DNA of 15,414 nucleotides from positions 1 through 15,414 of the forward strand of contig JASHOI010000612.1 in NCBI GenBank assembly GCA_030041195.1, in the 5' to 3' direction. The stretch's first letter is position 1. Each line of letters begins with the position of its first letter. Origin of the DNA: Streptosporangiaceae bacterium. Lineage in GTDB: Bacteria; Actinomycetota; Actinomycetes; Streptosporangiales; Streptosporangiaceae. Below are positions 6,882 to 14,574 of the stretch, piece by piece. Position numbers and translations under genes: made by a program. Below the pieces are notes generated by a model. It ran no database searches, was not told the origin of the DNA, and saw nothing but the letters and a program-made list of their open reading frames with translations.

Positions 6882-7904
6882 ATGACGGGTAGTGTCACCT
6901 GGATGCCCGCTCCCGACGTGCTGATCCATGCCCGCGGCCTGGCCAAGAGCTTCGGCGGCGCTGTGGCGGTTGCCGGCATCGATTTCGACCTGCACCGGGG
7001 CGAGGCGTTCGGCTTCCTGGGACCGAACGGCGCGGGCAAGTCGTCGACCATGCGGATGATCGGCTGCGTCTCCCCGCCGAGCAGCGGTGAGCTGACGATC
7101 CTGGGCCTCAGCCCGGTCACCGACGGGCCGGCGATCCGGGCCAGGCTGGGGGTGGTCCCGCAGGAGGACACGCTGGACGTGGAGCTGACCGTCCGGGAGA
7201 ACCTGATCATCTACGGAAGGTACTTCGGGCTGCCGCGCCAGGTGATCGCGGAGCGCACCGCGCAGCTGCTGGAGTTCGTGCAGCTCAGCGACCGGGCGGA
7301 CGACCAGGTCGAGCCGCTGTCCGGCGGGATGAAGCGCAGGCTCACGATCGCCCGGTCGCTGATCAACGATCCGGAGATCCTGCTGCTCGACGAGCCGACC
7401 ACGGGCCTGGACCCGCAGGCCAGGCACGCGGTGTGGGACCGGCTGTACCGGCTCAAGCAGCAGGGCGTCACGCTGGTGCTGACCACGCACTACATGGACG
7501 AGGCGGAGCAACTCTGCGACCGCCTGGTGGTGATGGACCGCGGCAAGATCGCGGCCGAGGGCTCGCCCCGCGAGCTGATCGAGAGGTACTCAACCGCCGA
7601 GGTCCTCGAGCTCCGGTTCGACCCGGGGGAACACGAGCAGGCTTCCGAGAAACTCGCGGAGCTTGCTCCGCGGCGGGGGGTCGCAGCGGGGTCGTCCCCC
7701 CTGGGGCATCCGGAGAAGCTCGAAGCGGCTGCTGCGGAGCGGCTTGAGGTGCTGGCCGACCGGATCCTGCTGTACACCCGGAACGGGGACACGGCGCTCG
7801 TGGCGGTCCGCGAGCTCGGGCTGGAGCCGGTGACGTCGCTGGTCCGCCGCAGCACGCTCGAGGACGTGTTCCTGCGGCTCACCGGACGGCAGCTGGAAGA
7901 CTGA
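6882..7904 (+). CDS. ABC-2 exporter ATP-binding protein (DrrA/NodI type)
   Basis: All motifs of an ABC ATPase are present: Walker A GPNGAGKS (47-54), Q-loop Gln94, signature LSGGM (146-150), Walker B ILLLDE (166-171) and switch His203. The C-terminal RRSTLEDVFLRLTGRQL is typical of the DrrA/NodI group, which powers drug, lipid or polysaccharide efflux. ATG 6882 is chosen because AGGA (6869-6872) lies nine bases upstream. ATG 6903, right before the conserved start of the domain, and ATG 6873 are alternatives. Residues of about 262-284 interrupt a helix that otherwise reads KLAEL-AERLEVLADR, and their DNA forms a large hairpin (see the repeat entry). The gene is followed one base later by a permease gene, so the operon is tightly coupled. 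Confidence 0.92.
   Translation: MTGSVTWMPAPDVLIHARGLAKSFGGAVAVAGIDFDLHRGEAFGFLGPNGAGKSSTMRMIGCVSPPSSGELTILGLSPVTDGPAIRARLGVVPQEDTLDVELTVRENLIIYGRYFGLPRQVIAERTAQLLEFVQLSDRADDQVEPLSGGMKRRLTIARSLINDPEILLLDEPTTGLDPQARHAVWDRLYRLKQQGVTLVLTTHYMDEAEQLCDRLVVMDRGKIAAEGSPRELIERYSTAEVLELRFDPGEHEQASEKLAELAPRRGVAAGSSPLGHPEKLEAAAAERLEVLADRILLYTRNGDTALVAVRELGLEPVTSLVRRSTLEDVFLRLTGRQLED
7659..7721 (+). repeat. palindromic element apparently inserted in frame in the ABC ATPase gene
   Basis: GAGCTTGCTCCG (7659-7670) pairs with CGGAGAAGCTC (7711-7721) with a single bulged base, and inside it GGGGGG (7675-7680) pairs with CCCCCC (7696-7701). A second option is the perfect 8-bp hairpin CGCGGAGC-TT-GCTCCGCG (7655-7672). 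The encoded residues are Gly/Ala/Pro-rich and break an otherwise standard helix, as expected for a mobile palindromic repeat that keeps the frame open. Only one copy is seen in this window. Confidence 0.5.
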
Positions 7905-7905
7905 C

Positions 7906-8682
7906 ATGACCTGGTCCTTTGCGGTGCGCGAGTTCCGCTACTGGCTGACCAACTACCGGCGCACCTGGCGGGGGTCGATCTACACCAGCGTGCTCAGCCC
8001 GGTGCTGTACCTGGGCGCCATGGGTCTCGGCCTCGGCAAGCTCGTCGACGCGCACGGCACGGCGCGCCTTGGCGGGGTCAGCTACCTCGCGTTCCTCGCC
8101 CCCGGCCTGCTGGCCGCCGCGGCGATGCAGGCCGGGATAGAAGAGTCCACCTACCCGGTGCTCGGCTCGGTGAAGTGGCGGGGCACCTACTACGCCGCCG
8201 CCGCGTCGCCGCTGCGCCCGGCCGACATCCTGCACGGGCACCTGCTGTTCACGGCCATGCGGCTGGCCATGAACTCGGCCGTCTTCCTGGTGGTGATGGC
8301 CGCGTTCGGGGCCGTCACCTCGCCCTGGGTGCTGGCGGCGCTGCCGGTCGCTGTGCTGACCGGGCTGGCCTTTGCCGCGCCCATCGAGGCGTGGGCGATC
8401 ACCGTGACCAAGGACTCGTCGTTCGCCCTGGTGTTCCGGTTCGGGATGATCCCGCTGTTCCTGTTCTCCGGGACGTTCTTCCCGGTCACCCAGCTCCCGG
8501 CGTGGATCAGGCCGCTCGCCTACATCACGCCGCTGTGGCACGGGGTGGCGCTGTGCCGGTCGCTCAGCCTGGGCACCGCGACCCTGGGCGGCGCGCTGGT
8601 GCACGTGGGATACCTGGTGGCGCTGGCCGCGGTGAGCGTCGCGGTCGGGCAGCGGACCTACCGGAGGCGGCTGTGCGCGTAG
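7906..8682 (+). CDS. ABC-2 type permease, first subunit
   Basis: This is a 258-residue integral membrane protein of the ABC-2 family (NodJ/DrrB type). It starts with an amphipathic segment (REFRYWLTNYRRTWRGS) and has about six hydrophobic helices (roughly 27-45, 60-76, 112-135, 140-165, 176-193 and 229-247). The hallmark late segment RFGMIPLFLFSGTFFPV (178-194), followed by LPAWIRPLAYITPLWHGV, marks the family. The ATG lies one base after the ATPase stop, so expression is coupled. It is expected to form the membrane channel with the second permease. The substrate is unknown; self-resistance or export of a lipid or natural product is typical for the family. Confidence 0.92.
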   Translation: MTWSFAVREFRYWLTNYRRTWRGSIYTSVLSPVLYLGAMGLGLGKLVDAHGTARLGGVSYLAFLAPGLLAAAAMQAGIEESTYPVLGSVKWRGTYYAAAASPLRPADILHGHLLFTAMRLAMNSAVFLVVMAAFGAVTSPWVLAALPVAVLTGLAFAAPIEAWAITVTKDSSFALVFRFGMIPLFLFSGTFFPVTQLPAWIRPLAYITPLWHGVALCRSLSLGTATLGGALVHVGYLVALAAVSVAVGQRTYRRRLCA

Positions 8683-8684
8683 CG

Positions 8685-8742
8685 AGGCCGCGCCCGGTGG
8701 GGGCTGCGGGTACAGGCAGGCCGCGCCCGGGGCGGGCTGCGG
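8685..8742 (+). repeat. 25-bp imperfect direct repeat between the two permease genes
   Basis: Copies at 8685-8709 and 8718-8742 share AGGCCGCGCCCGG...CTGCGG with two mismatches and a period of 33 bases. They fill most of the 79-base gap between the permease genes. This probably arose by local duplication; a role in mRNA structure or in lowering expression of the second permease is possible. Confidence 0.75.
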
Positions 8743-8761
8743 TCAGAAAGGGGCACGCCCG

Positions 8762-9604
8762 GTGACCGCGCCGTCGCTGCGCGAGCTTCCGCTGCGGGTG
8801 CTGCCGCTGCCGCTGCTGCGCACCCGTCGGCCCGCGCTGGGCGGCCGCCGCAGCGTGCACCTGCTCGAGCGGCACGCCCGCGCCTACCGGCACATCTGGC
8901 TGGTGCTGCTGTCCGGGGTCTTCGAGCCCCTGTTCTACCTGCTGTCGATCGGGGTCGGCCTGGGCAAGCTGGTCGGGACCGTGGCAGGCCCCGGCGGGCA
9001 CCCGGTGGGGTTCACCAGCTTCGTCGCCCCGGCGCTGCTGGCCACGTCCGCGATGAACGGCGCCATCCTCGATTCCACGTTCAACGTGTTCTTCCGGCTG
9101 AAGTACGCGAAGTTCTACGACGCCGCGCTGGCCACGCCGATGCGCCCCGGCGACATCGCGCTCGGCGAGATCGGCTGGGCGCTGATCCGCGGCGGGCTGT
9201 ACTCGATAGCGTTCATCGCGGTCATGCTCGCGATGGGCCTCGTGCACTCGGCCTGGGCCGCCGCCGACGTGCCGGTAGCGCTGCTGATCGGGTTCGCGTC
9301 CGCCGCGGCCGGGATGACCGCCACCACGTTCATGCGGAGCTGGCAGAACTTCGAGTACATCATGCTGGCGACGCTGCCGATGTTCCTGTTCTCGGCCACG
9401 TTCTACCCGCTGAGCGTCTACCCCCGGCCGGTCCAGATCGTGGTCGAGTGCACGCCGCTGTACCAGGGCGTGGCGCTGATGCGCGGTCTCACCCTCGGCG
9501 TGGTCGGGCCCGCCCTGCTCTGGCACGCCGCCTACCTGGCGGCGGTGGGCCTGGCCGGGCTGTACGTGGCGGGCCGCAGGATCGGCAGCCTGCTGCTCAG
9601 GTAG
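8762..9604 (+). CDS. ABC-2 type permease, second subunit
   Basis: This is a 280-residue membrane protein with GTG start at 8762 and a purine-rich AAAGGGG upstream. A basic N terminus of about 40 residues precedes the first helix (VLLSGVFEPLFYLLSIGVGLG). The late hallmark LATLPMFLFSATFYPL, followed by PRPVQIVVECTPLYQGVALMRG, matches the same ABC-2 family as the first permease, and the two are diverged paralogues. With the ATPase they most likely make a heteromeric exporter. A 79-base gap with a direct repeat separates it from the first permease. The substrate cannot be told from the sequence. Confidence 0.92.
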   Translation: MTAPSLRELPLRVLPLPLLRTRRPALGGRRSVHLLERHARAYRHIWLVLLSGVFEPLFYLLSIGVGLGKLVGTVAGPGGHPVGFTSFVAPALLATSAMNGAILDSTFNVFFRLKYAKFYDAALATPMRPGDIALGEIGWALIRGGLYSIAFIAVMLAMGLVHSAWAAADVPVALLIGFASAAAGMTATTFMRSWQNFEYIMLATLPMFLFSATFYPLSVYPRPVQIVVECTPLYQGVALMRGLTLGVVGPALLWHAAYLAAVGLAGLYVAGRRIGSLLLR

Positions 9605-9631
9605 GGCGCCGCCGCGCCGCCCGGGCTCGCT

Positions 9632-9648
9632 TCACCCGCTGTGGGTGA
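9632..9648 (+). terminator. small inverted repeat after the ABC operon
   Basis: TCACCC (9632-9637) and GGGTGA (9643-9648) form a perfect 6-bp stem with a 5-base loop, 28 bases after the last permease stop. There is no T-run. It may be a weak terminator or an operator for the small gene at 9720. Confidence 0.3.
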
Positions 9649-9719
9649 TGCCGGCGGCCGGGAAAGAGCGCATTGTCCCAGTGTGGGCCGCCGACAAGGC
9701 TGAATGGTGAGGAGCGCAC

Positions 9720-9878
9720 ATGGGCTGGATCTTCGGGATCATCTACTTCGTACTTCTGGTCACGCTGGGCGTGCTGTCGCTGCGCAAGGGCCACTGGATC
9801 ATGTTCATCGTGGGCCTGTTCATTCCGATCTTCTGGCTGATCGGCGCTCTGCTGCCGCGACGGATGGCGCGGTTGTAA
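9720..9878 (+). CDS. small two-helix membrane protein, 52 residues
   Basis: ATG 9720 is preceded by GAGGAG with a five-base spacer, one of the best ribosome-binding sites in the window. The 52 residues are almost entirely hydrophobic: helix 1 at about 3-18 (IFGIIYFVLLVTLGVL), a short basic turn (SLRKGH), helix 2 at about 25-44 (IMFIVGLFIPIFWLIGALL), and a basic tail (PRRMARL). This matches the pattern of small, uncharacterised actinobacterial membrane proteins. No specific function is known to me. It lies 115 bases after the ABC operon on the same strand and converges on the crotonase gene. It may be transcribed on its own or as the tail of the ABC transcript. Confidence 0.8.
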   Translation: MGWIFGIIYFVLLVTLGVLSLRKGHWIMFIVGLFIPIFWLIGALLPRRMARL

Positions 9879-9901
9879 CCCAGGCTGCCCGGCGCGCAGC
9901 A

Positions 9902-10732
9902 CTACCGGCCGTGGAAGCGCGGCTCGCGCTTCTCCACGAAGGCCCTGGCGGCCTCGCGGTGGTCCTCGGTCAGGCCGGTGTGCACATGGTGCGTCACCTC
10001 GAGGTCCATGCAGTCACCGAGGTCGCCGGTCACGGCCCGGTTCAGGTTCTCCTTCATGTACCGATAAGCGATCGACGGGCCTTCGGCCAGCCGGCGAGCC
10101 CTCGCCATGACCTGCTGTTCGAAGTCGGCCGGCGGGAAGATGGCATTGACGATCCCGAGCCGCAGCGCGTCTTCGGCGGTGAGCCGCTCCGAGAAGTAGT
10201 AGAGCTCCTTGGCCTTACCGCTGCCCACCAGCCGGGTGAGGAACCAGGTCCCGCCGTAGTCTCCGGCGAACGCGACCCGCGCGAAGGCAGTGGTCAGCAC
10301 CGCACCCGGCACCGCGTACCGCAGATCGCAGGCCAGGGCCAGCGACAGGCCCGCCCCTGCGGCCGGCCCCCCGATCGCGGCGATCGTCGGCTTGGGCATG
10401 CTCCAAAGCCGGCCGCTGGTGGCTCGCTGGTTGAGCCGCTGGCGATGGATGACCGCATCAAGTTGGCTGCCGGAGCCGTCGCCGCTCCCGGCCGCCGGCG
10501 GGGCGGCCATGCCCTTGACGTCGCCGCCGGCGCAGAACGCGCCGCCCGCCCCGGTGAGCACGACAGAGCCAACCGCTTGGTCGGTCTCCACCTGGGCGAG
10601 CACAGACCCCAGGGCCGACAGCATGGCCTGCGAGAAGGCATTCCGCCGGTCGGGGCGGTTCATGGTGATCACCGCGACGCCGTCGTCGATCTCGGCGCGC
10701 AGGTCCTCGGTCCCGGTATCGAGCGTCGTCAT
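9902..10732 (-). CDS. enoyl-CoA hydratase/isomerase (crotonase) family protein
   Basis: This is a 276-residue protein. ATG 10732 is chosen over the ATG ten codons upstream because GAGGAAGGA directly precedes it. Crotonase signatures are FCAGGD (66-71) and GPAAGAGLSLALACDL (122-137), which make the CoA-thioester oxyanion hole. Of the two catalytic Glu of enoyl-CoA hydratase, the first position is Ser (about 130) and the second region reads AGDYGGTW (156-163) with Asp158. This resembles PaaG/enoyl-CoA isomerase-like members rather than true hydratases. It is the last gene of a three-gene operon, one base after the VOC gene stop. It probably isomerises or hydrates an unsaturated acyl-CoA; the substrate is unknown. 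Confidence 0.88.
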   Translation of the reverse strand: MTTLDTGTEDLRAEIDDGVAVITMNRPDRRNAFSQAMLSALGSVLAQVETDQAVGSVVLTGAGGAFCAGGDVKGMAAPPAAGSGDGSGSQLDAVIHRQRLNQRATSGRLWSMPKPTIAAIGGPAAGAGLSLALACDLRYAVPGAVLTTAFARVAFAGDYGGTWFLTRLVGSGKAKELYYFSERLTAEDALRLGIVNAIFPPADFEQQVMARARRLAEGPSIAYRYMKENLNRAVTGDLGDCMDLEVTHHVHTGLTEDHREAARAFVEKREPRFHGR

Positions 10733-10733
10733 G

Positions 10734-11450
10734 TCATCCTTCCTCGCCGGCGAATAGGACACCGCCGATCGTCCGTGGCCCGCCGGGCAGCCCGGCGATC
10801 GTCACCGCGGTGATGCCCTCGCCACGGCCGGCCGGGGCCGGCACGAACCGCAGCCGCTGACCCGAGCCCGGCAGCACCGTCACCGCGGCGTTGCCGTCGC
10901 TGGCCGGAATCCCGAGTACCGCTGCCCAGCGCCGGGCCGCGGCGGGCGGGTCGCCGACCTCGATCGTCAATCCGGTCACGCCCCCCGGCGCGTGCTCGGG
11001 CGCGCGCCCCGTCCACGACGGGCCCGCCCACCTCCACGACTCCTCCGGCGCCGCCCAGTCCAAGGACACGATCGCGCCGGGGACGTCCCTGGGGTGCAGA
11101 TGGGTGGCGGCGATGTCAGGCAGGTCGGCCGTCCAGACCACTCGCACCCCCAGGCCGGCCAGCCTGCGGCGAGCCGCCGCCAGGTCCGGAACCTGGAATA
11201 TCGCCATGTACCCGCCGTCACCGCCGCGCCGCTCGAGGTACCGGCCGGCTGTGGTGTCTGGCCGGGCGGGCGCCACCACTTCCAGGAACGTGTCACCGGC
11301 CGCGAATACCGCGTTGGTCAGGCCGAACCGGCCCACACCCGGGTCGTGAAACGGCTGCGCCCAGCCAAAGGCCGCACGTAGCTGGCCTGCTACCTGGTCG
11401 CAGTCGCGGGCCACCAGGGCCACCTGCCGCAAGCGGGGTCCGGTCAGCAC
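10734..11450 (-). CDS. VOC/glyoxalase-like domain protein
   Basis: This 238-residue protein has a GTG start. Two halves with the alternating beta-alpha-beta pattern of the vicinal oxygen chelate fold are visible. The first runs over about 1-130 (LRQVALVARD...; TFLEVVAP; ATHLHPRDVPGAIVSLDW) and the second over about 150-235 (GVTGLTIEVGD...; ITAVTIAGLPGG). VOC proteins include glyoxalases, dioxygenases and epimerases, and the actual reaction cannot be assigned here. His residues in the first half (for example HLHPRD) might bind metal. The start is three bases after the stop of the phosphotriesterase-like gene and the stop is one base before the crotonase gene, so all three are expressed together. 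Confidence 0.75.
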   Translation of the reverse strand: MLTGPRLRQVALVARDCDQVAGQLRAAFGWAQPFHDPGVGRFGLTNAVFAAGDTFLEVVAPARPDTTAGRYLERRGGDGGYMAIFQVPDLAAARRRLAGLGVRVVWTADLPDIAATHLHPRDVPGAIVSLDWAAPEESWRWAGPSWTGRAPEHAPGGVTGLTIEVGDPPAAARRWAAVLGIPASDGNAAVTVLPGSGQRLRFVPAPAGRGEGITAVTIAGLPGGPRTIGGVLFAGEEG

Positions 11451-11453
11451 ACC

Positions 11454-12446
11454 TCAACGATAAGAGGTCTGCCCGGTTTCGGCCGGCCCGGAGAAGTAGC
11501 GGGCCGGATTGGCCACCAGCATCGTCTCGATCTCGGCCTCGCCCACCCCGCGATCGCGCAGCGCGGGCAGCACGTCGTCGAACAGGTGCCCGAAGTGCCA
11601 CGAGGGCGCGAAGGCCGGGATCTGGTCCGGCCGGAACCAGTCGATGTAGCACGCCGCGTCGTGCGAGAGCACCATCCGGTCCGCGTAGCCGCGCCTGGCC
11701 AGCGCGGCCACGGTGTCCACCCGCTGCTCGAACGGCAGGATCAGGTCGAGCCCGAACCGGTCCATGCCCAGCACGCAGCCCGCGTCGGCCAGCGTGGCCA
11801 GGTAGTCCAGGTCGGCCGTGTCGCCGCTGTGGCCCATCACCACCCTTGTCAGGTCGGCGCCCTCGGCGGCCAGAACCCGCATCGCCGCCAGGCCAGAACC
11901 TGACCCGGGGTGGGTGTGCACGGTGATCGGCGCCCCGGTCGCCGCGTGCGCGCTGCCGACCGCGCGCAGCACCCGCTCCACCCCGGGCGTGAGGCCCGGC
12001 TCGTCGATCGCGCACTTCAGGAACGCGGCCTTCACGCCGGTGCCGGAGATGCCCTCGGTGATGTCGGCGATGAACATCGCGGTCATCGGGTCGGAGCTCG
12101 CCGGCCGGCCCTGCGCCCTGCGGTACCGGAAGTAGAACGGCACGTCGTCATAGGTGTACAGGCCGGTGGCCACGACGATGTTGATGTCGGTGCCGGCCGC
12201 GACCCGCTGGATCCGGCGGATGTCCCGGCCCAGGCCGATCACGGTGGGGTCGGCGATCGTGTCGCAGCCCCGGTGCCGAAGCTCGTTCAGCTTCGCGGTC
12301 GCGTCAGCGACCCTGGCGTCCTCGTTCCAGGAACTCGGATAGTTGAGCCGGATCTCCTCGTTGAGCACGAACACGTGCTCGTGCATCAGCGTGGTGCCCA
12401 GGCGCGCCGTGTCAACCGGACCCCGGACCGTCTCGACCTGCGCCAT
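11454..12446 (-). CDS. phosphotriesterase-family metal hydrolase (possible lactonase)
   Basis: This 330-residue amidohydrolase-fold enzyme begins at ATG 12446, where the family's usual N terminus (MAQVETVRGPVDTARLG) starts. An upstream ATG at 12470 falls inside a palindrome and is less likely. The full binuclear metal site is visible: HEH (His22, His24), the lysine expected to be carbamylated (Lys144 in FLKCA), His177/His179 in VHTH, His206 in GHSGD, and Asp263 in SHDA. Family members hydrolyse lactones, including homoserine lactones, or phosphotriesters. The sequence looks closest to phosphotriesterase-like lactonases. It is the first gene of an operon with a VOC protein and a crotonase, and it diverges from acyl-CoA dehydrogenase genes. 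This suggests ring opening of a lactone before beta-oxidation-like breakdown rather than organophosphate use. Confidence 0.88.
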   Translation of the reverse strand: MAQVETVRGPVDTARLGTTLMHEHVFVLNEEIRLNYPSSWNEDARVADATAKLNELRHRGCDTIADPTVIGLGRDIRRIQRVAAGTDINIVVATGLYTYDDVPFYFRYRRAQGRPASSDPMTAMFIADITEGISGTGVKAAFLKCAIDEPGLTPGVERVLRAVGSAHAATGAPITVHTHPGSGSGLAAMRVLAAEGADLTRVVMGHSGDTADLDYLATLADAGCVLGMDRFGLDLILPFEQRVDTVAALARRGYADRMVLSHDAACYIDWFRPDQIPAFAPSWHFGHLFDDVLPALRDRGVGEAEIETMLVANPARYFSGPAETGQTSYR

Positions 12447-12469
12447 GCCAAGACCGTAGCGTGGTCCCA

Positions 12470-12481
12470 TACCGGCCGGTA
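12470..12481. promoter_or_regulatory. 12-bp perfect palindrome in the divergent promoter region
   Basis: TACCGGCCGGTA is self-complementary and lies midway in the 82-base gap between the two catabolic operons. This is a typical place for an operator of a TetR- or GntR-type regulator controlling both sides. No regulator gene is present in the window. Confidence 0.4.
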
Positions 12482-12528
12482 GATAGCCTTATCCGGCACG
12501 GATGTCCCTGGAGCCACGGGAGCAGCAG

Positions 12529-13746
<1,218 letters not shown>

Positions 13747-13778
13747 TAGACCGGAAAACAGCCAAGCAGGAGGAACGC

Positions 13779-14549
13779 ATGACGCAGGAGTCTGGGCCGG
13801 CACACAGGGTCGCGATCGTCACCGGGGCCGCGCGCGGGATCGGCGCCGCGGTCGCCAGGCGGCTGGCCGCCGACGGGCTGGCCGTCGCCGTGCTCGACCT
13901 GAAGGAGGACGACGGCGGCGGGACCGTCGAGGCGATCACCTCGGCCGGCGGCCGCGCGATCGCGGTCGGCGCCGACGTCAGCGATGCCGGCCAGGTCGCC
14001 GCCGGGGTGGAGCGGGTCGCCGCCGAGCTCGGCCCGCCGGCCGTCCTGGTCAACAACGCCGGCGTGATCCGGGACAACATGCTGTTCAAGATGACCGACG
14101 ACGACTGGGACACGGTCATCGGCGTGCACCTGCGCGGCGCGTTCCTGATGACCCGCGCCACCCAGAAGTACATGGTGGACCAGCGCTTCGGCCGGGTGAT
14201 CAGCCTGTCGTCGAGCTCCGCGCTGGGCAACCGCGGCCAGGCCAACTACTCGACCGCCAAGGCCGGCCTGCAGGGCTTCACCAAGACCGTGGCGATCGAG
14301 CTCGGCCAGTTCGGGATCACCGCCAACGCGATCGCGCCCGGGTTCATCGTCACCGACATGACCGCGGCGACCGCGGCCCGGATCGGCATGGACTTCGAGG
14401 AGTTCCAGAAGGCCGCCGCCACGCAGATCCCGGTGCGCCGGGTCGGCCAGCCCGACGACGTCGCCGCCGTCGCGTCGTTCCTGGCCAGCGACGGCGCGGG
14501 GTTCGTCTCCGGCCAGGTGATCTACGTGGCCGGCGGTCCGCTGTGCTGA
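13779..14549 (+). CDS. short-chain dehydrogenase/reductase (FabG-like)
   Basis: This 256-residue SDR has an excellent ribosome-binding site (GGAGG, five-base spacer). Classical features are TGAARGIG (15-22) for the dinucleotide, Asp40 at the end of the second strand (favouring NAD(H)), DV (66-67), NNAG (92-95), and the catalytic Ser144, Tyr157 and Lys161 in YSTAK. The usual Asn of helix 4 is His117 (GVHLRG), as in many FabG-like homologues. PGFIVTDM and the SGQVIYVAGG end are typical. In this operon, between two acyl-CoA dehydrogenases, it most likely oxidises a 3-hydroxyacyl-CoA in breakdown rather than serving fatty-acid synthesis. It starts about 30 bases after the preceding gene. Confidence 0.92.
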   Translation: MTQESGPAHRVAIVTGAARGIGAAVARRLAADGLAVAVLDLKEDDGGGTVEAITSAGGRAIAVGADVSDAGQVAAGVERVAAELGPPAVLVNNAGVIRDNMLFKMTDDDWDTVIGVHLRGAFLMTRATQKYMVDQRFGRVISLSSSSALGNRGQANYSTAKAGLQGFTKTVAIELGQFGITANAIAPGFIVTDMTAATAARIGMDFEEFQKAAATQIPVRRVGQPDDVAAVASFLASDGAGFVSGQVIYVAGGPLC

Positions 14550-14574
14550 GCGGCACGGCGCTGAGCGGCGCCCG

